This document shows positions 1-9,563 of a stretch of 64,000 nt of DNA, piece by piece; the stretch's first letter is position 1; every line of letters begins with the position of its first letter. This DNA is from Monoplex corrugatus (Eukaryota; Mollusca; Gastropoda; Littorinimorpha; Ranellidae): NCBI GenBank assembly GCA_030674185.1, contig JAPXFY010000026.1:51446246-51510245 (forward strand), read 5' to 3'. The notes beneath the pieces were generated by a model. The model was not told the DNA's origin. It made no database searches and was given only the letters and a program-made list of their open reading frames with translations. The position numbers were made by a program, and so were the translations under genes.

Positions 1-360
1 ATACATCCACCTGTAACGTATTAAAAAAAAAAAACATAAAATTTTGTCATTGACATACAGACACACACAAACGTCTCTCTGGTCGGTATGAATCAATCTG
101 AAAAAAAAATAACGTCTCTCTTGTCGATGTGAAACAACCTCTCTCTATTAAAAAAAAAGGGGGGGTGGGGTGGGGGTGGGGGTGGGGATTGAACATAGAG
201 AACCCAATACACTCACCCGTCACGTATTAAAAAAAACAACATAAAATTTTGTCATTGACAGACACACACACACACACACAAACGTCTCTCTGGTCAGTAT
301 GAATCAATCTCCTGTAAAAGAGATTGAACATAGAGAAACCAATACACTCACCTGTCACGT
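1..360 (+). repeat. Low-copy direct repeat containing an exon/intron border
   Basis: Three partial copies start near 1, 190 and 324. The shared part reads (plus strand) AATACACTCACC, then GTCACGTA, then an A-run and CATAAAATTTTGTCATTGACA. The copy at 324-360 covers the last bases and GT donor of the candidate exon at 352-503, so the other copies carry decoy donors (GGGTGAGT on the minus strand near 225). Copies are unevenly spaced and include short CA runs. Confidence 0.6.
159..187 (+). other. G-run tract, possible G-quadruplex
   Basis: Five runs of four or more G separated by single T residues directly follow an A-run. The pattern meets the usual G-quadruplex consensus of at least four G3+ runs with short loops. 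No function is implied by position. Confidence 0.5.
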
Positions 361-503
361 AGTCTGTTGACAACAGCCAGAACCACATCCTCTCCTGTGG
401 CTCCTGCCACCACCGTCAGGTCCACAGATCCCGACCCGGATGACGTCACGATCATTGCTGACGTCATCACTAGCAGTGACGTTACAATCTCCCTCGGATT
501 CAT
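352..503 (-). CDS. Possible first coding exon of a secreted or membrane protein
   Basis: A minus-strand ATG at 503-501 has a fair initiation context (GCCATGA) and opens 50 codons that end with AG followed by a GTGAGT donor at 351-350. The peptide begins MNPREIV, has a hydrophobic stretch (LLVMTSAMIV) like a signal peptide core, then a Ser/Gly-rich turn (TSSGSGS) and DLTVVAGATGEDVVLAVV. It would join an exon beyond the left edge. I do not recognise the family. Support is the donor, the signal-like N terminus and GC content above the flanks. Against it: no second exon is visible and the frame is short. A chance open frame remains possible. Confidence 0.4.
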
Positions 504-544
504 GGCTGCGAGATTGCTTTCTAAACACGCGCACGCGTACACAT

Positions 545-790
545 AGACTCATGCACACACACGTGCGCGCGCGCACGCACACACTCACGCACACACCCAC
601 ACACATATACACACATTTACCCACGCACATATACACACACATGCACACAGACATACACATAACATACACAGACACACACATATATACACACACACTTACA
701 CACACATACACACGCATGTATACACGCACACATACACACACATATACACACATACACATACATACACACGCAGACACTCACGCACGCACG

Positions 791-840
<50 letters not shown>
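545..840 (+). repeat. (CA)n microsatellite, compound
   Basis: Interrupted CA/TA/CG dinucleotide tract ending in a pure (CA) run at 795-840. The His/Thr- and Cys/Val-rich open frames across it are artefacts of the dinucleotide repeat. Confidence 0.95.
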
Positions 841-842
<2 letters not shown>

Positions 843-884
843 TAAACATTACCATCATCATCCAATCCCATGATCAGCAAATTG

Positions 885-1005
885 CTGGGGATGTTTGGAG
901 TTTGCAAATTTGTTCAAGAGAGATTCATCGCACTCGGACAATTCCATATGCGCTCCACCCAAGTCTAACAGCAAATTCCTGGCAGACTCCTTGAGCATGT
1001 TCTAT
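885..1005 (+). mobile_element. SINE fragment (gastropod CAGTTT-family body)
   Basis: The segment reads GGAGTTTGCAAATTTGTTC, then GCACTCGGACAATTCCATAT and GCGCTCCACCCAAGTCT. The same order recurs on the minus strand at 5755-5850 and 9040-9190, with a weaker plus-strand match at 50865-50950, so it is a dispersed SINE body. It lacks an obvious tRNA-like head and is probably truncated. Confidence 0.55.
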
Positions 1006-1449
1006 TTGACATAATGGAGTTCGTGTCTTTGTCAAGCTTGTTGAAATCCTATTTGCTGACAAGATCTTGAAATGTGAGAAGGTGAGGGGGGAGGGAGAAA
1101 GGACCTATAAAACACTGCTTTACTAAGCTGACATGACCAGAATGATGGAAACATTAAGATGGGCAACGAACAGGCCAGTTGTTAACTTTGGAGGGGGGGG
1201 GAGATGGGAGGTGGGAGGCAGCTGGAATTGAACTCGAGATATCAGTACAAGAACCAGTCAACCCACTGGGAAGACTGGAAGGACGCAGCATTAGATAGGA
1301 TTCTCTATCCATCTCTCTCTGTGGGGTGCAGCAACAACCGCAGCAGACAATACTGAGGTTGGTCCATACCTTTGACTGTTTGCCACACAGCTCTTCTGTC
1401 GACTTTTTGGCAACAAGCTTGACAAAGACACGAATTCCATTATGTCAAA
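1005..1449. mobile_element. Inverted-repeat element, MITE-like
   Basis: About 39 bases at 1006-1044 (starting TTTGACATAATGGAGTTCGT) are present as the reverse complement at 1410-1449 with one or two differences. The arms bracket about 365 bp that includes a G-run at 1192-1201. No clear target-site duplication is visible. It could be a small non-autonomous DNA transposon or an inverted duplication. Confidence 0.5.
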
Positions 1450-1484
1450 CTTATTTATGGAGACGAGCGTATCAATTTCCATCT

Positions 1485-1632
1485 CAATGATCAACACCGC
1501 AGGTGTCTATCTCTCAGGCCTGATTGATGTCAGGTATACATATCATGAAAGGAAGCGTAGAGTGCAGTCCTGTCATTTTCCACCTCAATCCTCTCTGTAA
1601 CTCCATAGCATCATGATCATCATCTCTGTTAT
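1485..1632 (+). mobile_element. SINE 3' fragment, same family as 18170-18560
   Basis: The order ATCAACACCGCAGGTGTC, CAGGCCTGATTGATGTCAGG, AAGCGTAGAGTGCAGTCCTG and CCTCAATCCT...CATCATGATCATCATC matches the tail of the SINE at 18385-18540 (ATCAGCACCACAGGTGCC, GGGCCTGGTTGACACCAGG, CAAGCGTAGAGTATAGCC). It lacks the tRNA-like head and ends at the next MITE. Confidence 0.5.
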
Positions 1633-1635
1633 CAA

Positions 1636-1833
1636 TAACCCTTTGACTCCCGCAGCCCATCCACCATTTGCAAAAAAAAACCCTTAACCTTTTGACTCCC
1701 TCACCCTATCTATCGGCTTCCTGCAGAAAGCTGGTGGATAGGGTGAGGGAATCAAAGGGTTAGGTCTTTGCTTTGCTAGCATGGTCGGCAATGCAGGATG
1801 GTGGTGGACAGGGTGCGGGAGTCAAAGGGTTAA
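1636..1833. mobile_element. TTAA-type MITE copy A
   Basis: The copy begins TAACCCTTTGACTCCCGCA and ends GCGGGAGTCAAAGGGTTAA, with internal inverted copies of CCCTCACCCTATC / GATAGGGTGAGGG around a CTGCAG centre. The same termini recur at 9387, 30466, 32943, 44470 and 53066. Ends of TTAA followed by CCCTTT are typical of piggyBac-related non-autonomous elements. Confidence 0.6.
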
Positions 1834-2004
1834 ATTATCCATCATCATCATCATCATCATAGCATGGTGAACGTTGTCCCAGATCCTGTGTCCTTCTCCT
1901 GGTGACCTATCTCACTTTCGTTTTTTGTTTGTTTGTATTTCCATCGTGCCTTGGATAAATAAAACTGGTGTTACTGGAGTGTCGTGGGGTGGTCAGTTTA
2001 CTGG

Positions 2005-2024
2005 TTTGTGTGTGTGTGTGTGTG

Positions 2025-2077
<53 letters not shown>

Positions 2078-2159
2078 ATGTGTGTATGTGTGTGTGTGTA
2101 TGTATGTGTGTATGTGTGTATGTGTATGTGTGTATGTGTATGTGTGTATGTGTAAGTGT

Positions 2160-2202
<43 letters not shown>

Positions 2203-2210
2203 TATGTGTG
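2005..2210 (+). repeat. (TG)n microsatellite
   Basis: Pure TG run, then a compound TGTATG/TGTAAG section whose motif order matches the array at 4670-5080 on the other side of the LINE. Confidence 0.95.
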
Positions 2211-2249
2211 GTCTTTGATTTAATGTCTATTCACTAAAGTGATTTTAGA

Positions 2250-2250
<1 letters not shown>

Positions 2251-2293
<43 letters not shown>

Positions 2294-2315
2294 GGGGGGT
2301 GGGGGGGTGGGGGGG
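2251..2315 (+). repeat. A-run followed by a G/T run
   Basis: About 40 consecutive A are followed by G-runs separated by single T (2292-2315). The tract meets the G-quadruplex pattern and may be an old poly(A) tail. It lies near the 3' side of the minus-strand LINE but in the wrong orientation to be that element's own tail. Confidence 0.8.
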
Positions 2316-2551
2316 ATGATAAGAGGAGTGAAGAGAATATTTGAAAATTGTCAATTTTGAACTTGAGAAAAGATGATCCAGAAAACAACTGTTTTGAAGA
2401 GGGGAAAGTAAAACTAACAAATAATGTTATCATAATTAACGATTTAAACAAACAAACTAACAAACAAAATTGAAAAATATCTGGAAGAAACGAAGAAAAA
2501 AATAAAACTAATAATTGACTAACCATAACAGTGAACAAGTGAAATAACATT

Positions 2552-4665
2552 TTAAAGGTAATTCGCTATAGGACTTTTTGACAGGCTAACAAAAAATTCA
2601 TACAGTAATGATGATGAGGCAAATATATCAGAAACTGTACTCATAGATAGTGTTGGAATATGTCGTTTTACCTTAACGCAAGAAAGAATATGACTATGTG
2701 TTATCTTCTTTCCACACAGACATACTATGTTCTTGGTGTATTTTGTTTTGAATGCATCAAGTTTCCATCTATACATAAGGGATTGTATAATTCTGCTGGC
2801 ATGAAGCTGCTTAAGTATTTTGCTAACTTCAAAGTTCATGTGACAGTTATCATACTTTTTCTGTTTTAATTGGAACTGCTTCCAGACGTAGTTGTCTACT
2901 AAAGTGTAATTCTCGTGCAACGAGAGAGAAAGCTGGATATTGTTTGAATCTGGTGAGTTATTAGCTCCCCGTTTGGCAGCCCTGTCAACTTTATCATTAT
3001 AACGAAAAGAACTATGAGAAGGTATCCAGCAGAAAGTAATATCAGTGCCTCTTAAAGATAAATTATGAATCAAGTGACTAATTTCCAGAATCATTTCTGA
3101 TCTTGTTTGTAATTTTGATAATTCAAGAGCCTGAAGTACTGATTTTGAATCAACGCAAAAAAGTGTTTGAAAAATTGTCCTAGGAAGACTTATCATAAAG
3201 TTTAAAGCCATTAATATTGCAAAAAGTTCAGCTGTAAAGACAGATTTATCAAGTCCTATGTAGAAAGATTTTTCAATTTTGAGAGCAGGTATTAAAAACG
3301 CTGAGCCTGCTTTTCTTTCAATTACTGATCCATCAGTGTAAATTTTCAAATGATCGGAATATAAGTCGTCAATATGACATTTAACCTGACTTGCCAGTAA
3401 GTTTACATTGTCTCCTTTTTTTAAGTTAGTGTGATGTACGTCAAATTGTGCTCTTTGGAGTTCCCAACTGGGTACTGGCGAAAAGGAAGGTCTTATAGAT
3501 ACAGGATCTACGTGTAGATCAATTCCTGAACCTTTCATGACGTCAGATGTGTATGTTGCAAGAGTGACCTGTGAAGATATTGATTTAGCTCTTTTTGGAA
3601 AGTCGGTATCTGATCTCAGTTTAATTTCTGTTTCAGAGATGTTTTGTACAGTGGTGTGTCTTAACAAAAATTTAGTAGAAGCGACTTTCCTTTGCTCATC
3701 AAGTGGCAACAGTTTGATTTCATTATATGTGCGAAGACAGGAAGCATGCATTGGAAGACCCAGTGCAAGTTTGAAACCTTTACAATCTATGCTCTGCAGT
3801 TTTTTCAGTAAGTGTTTCGGTGCACTGAAGAAGATTTCTTGGGCATAGGTTAATTTAGATCTAACAAGCGATTTACAAAGATGAACAAGTGTTGATGAAT
3901 CTTGACCCCATGCCTGTTTGCGAACTATTTTTAAGAAATTTAAACTTTTTTGAGCTTTGGTTAATAAGTATTCAATATGCTGATTCCAAGATAATTTTGC
4001 CGTAAGAAAAACTCCTAAGAATTTAATTGACTCATTAAACTGAAGAAGAGTATCTCCCAGTTTGAAAGTGGGAATATTTACTGGGTTAGCTCCATTATTA
4101 AATAAAACTATTTTCGATTTTTCCAGGGATAGATGTAACCCATTTTCTACCATGTATCGTGCTATTTTATCAAGTTCTAATTGGTAGCATTTGCGTGTAT
4201 AATTAATACAGCGCAAAGGAGTTTTCCTTTTCATATTTACCTGCATCCACATGCATAAATCGTCAGCATATTGAGCTAAAACTACATGCTTAGATACTTT
4301 ACTGGGTAAGTCGTGCATTAATATCATGAAAAGAAGGGGAGCTATAACGGATCCCTGAGGGATACCCATTTGAAGAATTCGTTTCGTGGAATATACATTT
4401 TCAATCCTCGTTTGAAATACTCTGTTTTCTAAGAAACACTTAACATAGTCAAAAATGTGACCAGTCAGCCCAATACTTTTAAATTTAAATAACAATCTGG
4501 AATGCCACACTTGATCGTATGCTTTCGTTATATCAAAAAATGTAGCTAAAACACATTGACGTCTTGCAAATTGTTGTTTTATGTTAGTAGTTAGCTTTGT
4601 TAGGATTTCTACTGGTGACCTGCCTTTTCGAAATCCTGCCTGATTTACTGGTATTATTTTATTCT
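2552..4665 (-). CDS. Non-LTR retrotransposon reverse transcriptase/RNase H, 5'-truncated
   Basis: An uninterrupted minus-strand frame of about 700 codons ends at 2552. Its upstream end is lost in the TG microsatellite at 4668, so there is no true start and no endonuclease domain. Reading inward: NQAGFRKGRS and FFDITKAYDQVW are RT motifs; GIPQGSVIAPLL is the template/primer block; YADD is the catalytic loop (about 4270). A RNase H domain follows, with YTDGS, AELFAI, VDSKSVL and WIPSHS...NDKVDRAAK supplying the D-E-D-D set. RT plus C-terminal RNase H points to the I/Nimb/ingi group or a jockey relative; the exact clade is inference. The protein would copy element RNA at a nicked target. The long stop-free frame suggests a fairly recent insertion. 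Confidence 0.88.
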
Positions 4666-4667
4666 TT

Positions 4668-4739
4668 TCACATGTGTATGTGTGTGTAAGTGTGTGTATG
4701 TGTGTGTGTGTGTGTGTGTATGTGTGTATGTGTAAGTGT

Positions 4740-4782
<43 letters not shown>

Positions 4783-4895
4783 TATGTGTAAGTGTGTGTA
4801 TGTGTGTGTGTGTATGTGTGTGTGTGTGTATGTGTGTATGTGTAAGTGTGTGTATGTGTGTGTGTGTGTATGTGTGTATGTGTAAGTGTGTGTAT

Positions 4896-4969
<74 letters not shown>

Positions 4970-5024
4970 TATGTGTAAGTGTGTGTATGTGTGTGTGTGT
5001 GTGTATGTGTGTATGTGTAAGTGT

Positions 5025-5081
<57 letters not shown>

Positions 5082-5082
5082 G
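4668..5082 (+). repeat. (TG)n compound microsatellite
   Basis: TG array with a repeated higher-order motif (TGTATGTGTGTATGTGTAAG) of at least five copies. The motif also occurs at 2130-2200, so the same array brackets the LINE at 2552-4665. It ends in a TTTG run at 5080-5100. Confidence 0.95.
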
Positions 5083-5337
5083 TTTGTTTGTTTGTTTGTT
5101 TCGCCTTTTCACTTGGTCTGCTTCACGACTGTATCTGTGTATCTTATCTTCAAAAAAAGAAAAGAGAAATAAAACAATTATTTCTTCATTTTATTGGTCT
5201 GTTCTTTTCTTTGAAGATAAAACACGCATAGGCATATGCCATTTACATGTAACCGAGACTGTTCCAATGACAGGTCTATACAATACAGTATAAAACAAAA
5301 GGTGTAAGCTTACTAAAGAAATAAACTAGGTAGGACT

Positions 5338-5495
5338 TCAGAACCTGGCCAGCTCATGGGTTTATGTGCAGGCGTAAGATTTGTGCCATGATCACCATCA
5401 CGTGGCATCTGTGACGTTATTGCATATGGAATTCGTTCCGAGCGCGAAGACGTCATCTTGAGAAACTGAAACTGAAACTGAAACTGAAATATCAC
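5338..5495 (-). mobile_element. SINE with CAGTTT tract
   Basis: On the minus strand the copy starts CAGTTTCAGTTTCAGTTTC, then TCAAGATGACGTCTTCGCGC, then CATGGCACAAATCTTACG and the CCCATGAGCTGG segment. The plus-strand copy at 15462-15605 matches throughout. Tandem CAGTTT tracts at the start of a short element are common in caenogastropod SINEs (established knowledge). Confidence 0.75.
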
Positions 5496-5611
5496 GACTG
5501 AGTGATTATTGTCTGTAGTCGGATGTTTATTACGTAGTGTTAGCTTTGTGCTTCATATGACCCTTCCTCACTACTGTCTATTTTGAAACCCTGCAAGCAC
5601 AGAGTGCTTTG

Positions 5612-5689
5612 TGTGTGTGTATGTGTGTGTGTGTGTGTGCGTATGTGTGTGTGTGGTGTGGTGTGGTGTGGTGTGGTGTGGTGTGGTGT

Positions 5690-5748
<59 letters not shown>

Positions 5749-5750
5749 GC
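5612..5750 (+). repeat. (TG)n / (TGGTG)n microsatellite
   Basis: TG run interrupted by eight copies of GTGTG-GTGTG type pentamers at 5652-5692. Confidence 0.95.
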
Positions 5751-5754
5751 TAAA

Positions 5755-5850
5755 TGATTCCACGAGGTAATTGCTAGCAGATTTGGTGAACGCATACGGA
5801 ATTGTCTGTCTGCGATGCGTCCCTCTTGAATAAACTCCAAACTGAAATGT
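5755..5850 (-). mobile_element. SINE fragment
   Basis: The minus strand reads GGAGTTTATTCAAGAGGGA, then CGCAGACAGACAATTCCGTA and TGCGTTCACCAAATCTGCT, matching the bodies at 885-1005 and 9040-9190. Confidence 0.55.
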
Positions 5851-5984
5851 AGATTGTTTTATAATAATGATAATAATATTTACAGTGTTTCTGAGGCGCC
5901 AAACCCTGACACTTCAAATCAAAGCGGACCCACGCACCAGACATGCTCACACTATCAACGCAGGCCACCTTACAATACGCGGAA

Positions 5985-6078
5985 AACACACACACCACAC
6001 ACACAACACACACACACAAAAACACACACACACACACACACCCCACACACACACACACACACACCACACACACCACAT
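5985..6078 (+). repeat. (CA)n microsatellite
   Basis: CA run with CACC and A interruptions inside the 3' region of the neighbouring minus-strand LINE remnant. Confidence 0.95.
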
Positions 6079-6079
6079 A

Positions 6080-6860
6080 CAAACTGATAGAAAGAGGCAG
6101 CGCAGAATTTATTGTCAGGAAAAGAGATGGGTTTTTAAATTGTATTTAAAAGCAAAAAGTGTAGGTGATAGACGAAGGGACAATGGAAGTTTATTCCAGG
6201 CAGATGGTCCCGAAACAGCAAAAGAATGCTGGCTGACAGTTGATGGTTTACATCTAGGAACCTGAAGGGAAAGAGCTTCTGAAGCTGAGCAAAAGGTGTG
6301 AGTTGGCGAATAAATGTTAATGTCACAAAGGTATGATGGAGCAGACTGGTGAATAGATTTGTAACACAAGGTATCCAGCTTATATTCAGTTCTGTTCAAA
6401 ACAGGCAACCAGTGAAGAGAGCCAAAGAGAGGACTGACATGATCAACAATTATTTTCCTGAGATCAAGACAAGCAGCTGCGTTTTGTGTGCGTTGCAGAC
6501 AAAAGAGAGAAGAAGCTGGTAGTCCAGAAAGGACAGCATTACAGTAATCAAGACGAAACGAAATAAGAGATGTCACAAGCTTAGATGCAGCCTCAGTTGG
6601 ATGTAATCTTCGAATGTAACCAATGCGCCGAATCTGATAGTAGCGTGATTGACAGGTCTGCGTCAGAAACTCTGCATAGAAAGAGTGTTGTCCAAGGTGA
6701 CACCCAGGTTCTTGACAGAATCAGAGAGAAGGATGATGTTGTCACGTAGCTGGATGGTATTAAGCGTACTAAAGGCAAAGATATGTCAAAATCAATTTTT
6801 ACTGCACTTCCAAAGAAGACAGGGGCTATAGAATGCGAACCCCATCGCACAATCAGTTTG
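6080..6860 (-). pseudogene. L2/CR1-like LINE remnant, RT C-terminal part
   Basis: The minus frame at 6115-6576 carries LDYCNAVLSGLP, LHWLPVLNRTEYKLDTLCYK, SAPSYL and SGPSAWNKLPLSLR...LKTHLFS. This is the conserved C-terminal module after the RT domain of CR1/L2/jockey-type ORF2 proteins. Upstream pieces (VKIDFDIS, then VKNLGVTLD in a shifted frame near 6700) show frameshifts. The RT core and endonuclease are absent. It abuts an oppositely oriented LINE at about 6870 and is a dead fragment. Confidence 0.8.
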
Positions 6861-6869
6861 ATGAGTCAT

Positions 6870-8130
6870 ATAACCAAGATCCTATTACGAATAATCATGA
6901 TGAGGACAAGGAATAGAATCAAAAGACAAAATAGCAGATGAACAGTGTGGATTTGTGGAAGGGAAAGGAACTATTAATGTCATATACATCCTAAGAACTG
7001 TCATAGAGAGGTCAATCGAAATGAACAAGGAGTCATATTTATGCTTTGTTGATTATACCAAGGCTTTCGATCGGGTAAGACATGAAGAATTGGTCAACCA
7101 ACTAGAAAGACTCAATATTGATGGAAAAGATCTACGAATAATCAGAAATATGTATTGGGAACAAACAGCTGCAATGAGAATAAAAAACGATATAAGCTCT
7201 TACCAAAACATCAAAAGAGGAGTCAGATAGAGTTGTGTTTTGTCACATCTGTTTTCACTTTACAGCGAAAATATCATGATAAATCTAGAGGAAGACCCTG
7301 GATTAAAGGTTGGAGGAAAAATGATAAACAACAATCGATACGCAGATGACACCGTGCTAATTGCAGAAAATGAAAGGGACCTACAAAACCTTGTGAATAT
7401 ACTTGAAATAGAAAGCAAATGTAAGGGGTTGGAACTAAAAGCAGGAAAAGACTGAAGTCATGGTGATCAGTAAAAAACATGAAATCCCTTCATGCAAAAT
7501 AACAGCAAACGGCACAACCTTGAGACAGGTTGATAAGTTTAAATACCTGGGAATGATCATTTCACTAGACGGCAGATGCACATCAGAAATAGCTAGCAGA
7601 ATCGGCCAAGCCAAAACAGCATTCAAGAAGATGAAAAGCATTTTCACCAACAAATGCCTATCAATTAACATCAGGAAGAGAGTTCTGAAATGTTATATAG
7701 AACCAATACTGTTGTACGGTTGCGAGGCGTGGACAGTCAACAAGCAAAGCCAGAACAAGATTGAAGCAGCCGAGATGTGGTTTCTAAGAAGGATGTTGAG
7801 AGTTCCATGGACAGCAAAGAAAACAAACAAGACAGTCTTGATGGAGGCGGACACAAGTAGATCATTCATAAGGAATATTAGGAAAAGACAGGCAACATTC
7901 ATAGGCCATTTTATGAGGAAAGGGGAATTGGAACACATGGTCACAACGGGAAAGCTGGAGGGAAAGAGAGTACCGGGTAGACCCAGGGAGGAGATGCTAG
8001 ACGGACTTGCAGAGTGGCTGGGGACAAGGAGGGTGGAAGAGATGCTTGAGGCAACAAGAGATAAAGACAGATGGAAGTCCATAATCGCCAACGCCATGCG
8101 ACAAGGCACCTGATGATGATGATGATGATG
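6870..8130 (+). pseudogene. Non-LTR retrotransposon RT, frameshifted
   Basis: Plus-strand pieces in order: ADEQCGFVEGKGT (about 6933), SYLCFVDYTKAFDRVRHEEL (7036), IKRGVR then a TAG at 7228-7230 where RQG is expected, NRYADDTVLIAEN (7335, catalytic YADD), a frameshift near 7450, then FKYLGMIISLDG, LLYGCEAWTV, FIGHFMRKGELEH and a stop at 8111-8113. The 3' end is a run of TGATGATG repeats, typical of several LINE groups. At least one nonsense change and one frameshift make it inactive. A 3' copy of the same family lies on the minus strand at 60395-60655. Confidence 0.88.
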
Positions 8131-8669
8131 AGAGGCAAGTTGTGTAAGATATTGAGAAGCTGCAAGACTTACACATTCCACATGTCAAAATGGTTGGTAA
8201 CACGATGAATCAACGAAATAGATCTCGTACAACTTAATTGCCATTTTGAGTTTACTCTTGAAGTCTTCACAATACATGTAGTAAAATGGTATATTTTGCT
8301 GTCTCATGGATTTTGCCGTGGGTTGGTCATCGGTCCTAGCTCCAACACTGGCCCAGTCTCTCGGAACTGTTTCTTTGTGAATAGATCCCCAAACCAAGGG
8401 TGCGGAATAGGGCTAGGATTAGTGTTAGGGTTAAATTAGCATATGCGTTTTCAAAAGTAGTGACGTCCGACAGTGTATCCATGCGCGAAATGTGCTGGGC
8501 GGAGAGAGACCTAAACAGCACCTGGCCATTCGTTCTGTCTTCAAAATGGAAGACGTGACGAATTGAAAATATCTCAAGGCAGTCCTCTCTATCCACGCTT
8601 TACTTTTCCCAAAATGTAAAGGCTCAGGCACCCCAGTTATAAGTAACAGTGGTCAGATTACTTAGCAAG

Positions 8670-8940
8670 CTGGCTAACCTGTAACAGAGCCGTGGATTCA
8701 AGACCCGATGTCCGGAGTTCAGTCCCAGCCCACGACTATTAAAACCCCATCTTAATGGTCCCACCATTCTGCGGGCCCCAGTACCTCAGTTGGTTTGAGC
8801 GTCAGATTCACATGCTAATAGTTAAGGGTTCGAATCCCGGGGCGTGCTACATCAAAACTGGCCATCTCACTGTTCTATGATAACATCATTGTTGTTCTGG
8901 TGGTGTCAGTATAAGATTAGATAAGCCCCCCCCCCCCTTC
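8670..8940 (+). mobile_element. tRNA-derived SINE
   Basis: A tRNA-like head at about 8775-8850 has an A-box-like TACCTCAGTTGGTTTGAGCG and a perfect B box (GGGTTCGAATCCC). It is followed by a non-tRNA body with a C-run at 8926-8938. A second, weaker B-box-like GGAGTTCAGTCCCAG lies at 8716. The acceptor stem does not close properly, so this is not a functional tRNA gene. Confidence 0.55.
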
Positions 8941-9039
8941 CCCCACTTCCCTGGGATGGTTATCCCCGTCGGTCATATCACCTGAGGATGTGTCGACGTA
9001 AAAACTGAACTAAACCAACCAACCCACCATTCTGCTGTG

Positions 9040-9190
9040 TCAGCTTGTATTTCATAGATTCCACCCCCTCAATTTCCATTTCAAGATCTTTCCAGCTCAG
9101 GTTCAGGTAACAGACTGCAGATTGGGTGGAGCGCATATGATATTGTCCGAGTGCAATGAATGCCTCCTGAATAAATTTCAAAGTCCAAAT
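9040..9190 (-). mobile_element. SINE fragment
   Basis: The minus strand reads TTTGAAATTTATTCAGGAGG, CATTCATTGCACTCGGACAA and CGCTCCACCCAATCTGCAGT, the same family as 885-1005 and 5755-5850. Confidence 0.55.
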
Positions 9191-9386
9191 TCCAAATAGT
9201 AAAGCGTATTACCCCAAACTAACAGTAAAGCGATGATCACCGTTTATAAACTGTTGTGTTAACCATACTCCTGCATGGTGTAGAAGCCTGCCAAGTATTT
9301 GCTGTTGGATTATGGCAGCTTTGTATGATAGGCTATACGTTCACAACATTTATAATCTGGTACATCGGATTTACCAGCGCGTACGT

Positions 9387-9470
9387 TAACCCTTTGACTC
9401 CCGCACCCTATCCACTGACTGCAAAAACTTAACCCTTTGACTCCCTCACCCTATCCACCAGCTTCCTGCA
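9387..9470. mobile_element. TTAA-type MITE copy B, left half
   Basis: TTAACCCTTTGACTCCCGCA is followed by a second TTAACCCTTTGACTCCCTCA and CCCTATCCACCAGCTTCCTG, where the match to copies A and F stops at the centre of the palindrome. Confidence 0.6.
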
Positions 9471-9563
9471 ACCGAAATTGATTTCAGTCTGTGTTGTCCA
9501 TCCCTTGGTTTGATTTTAAGACATAAGCATGAAAATGATGGTGTGAACATAAGAAAATATATA

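Noticed and set aside
8775..8850. Functional tRNA gene
   Set aside because: A B box is present but the acceptor stem and anticodon arm do not pair properly; the sequence continues as a SINE body.
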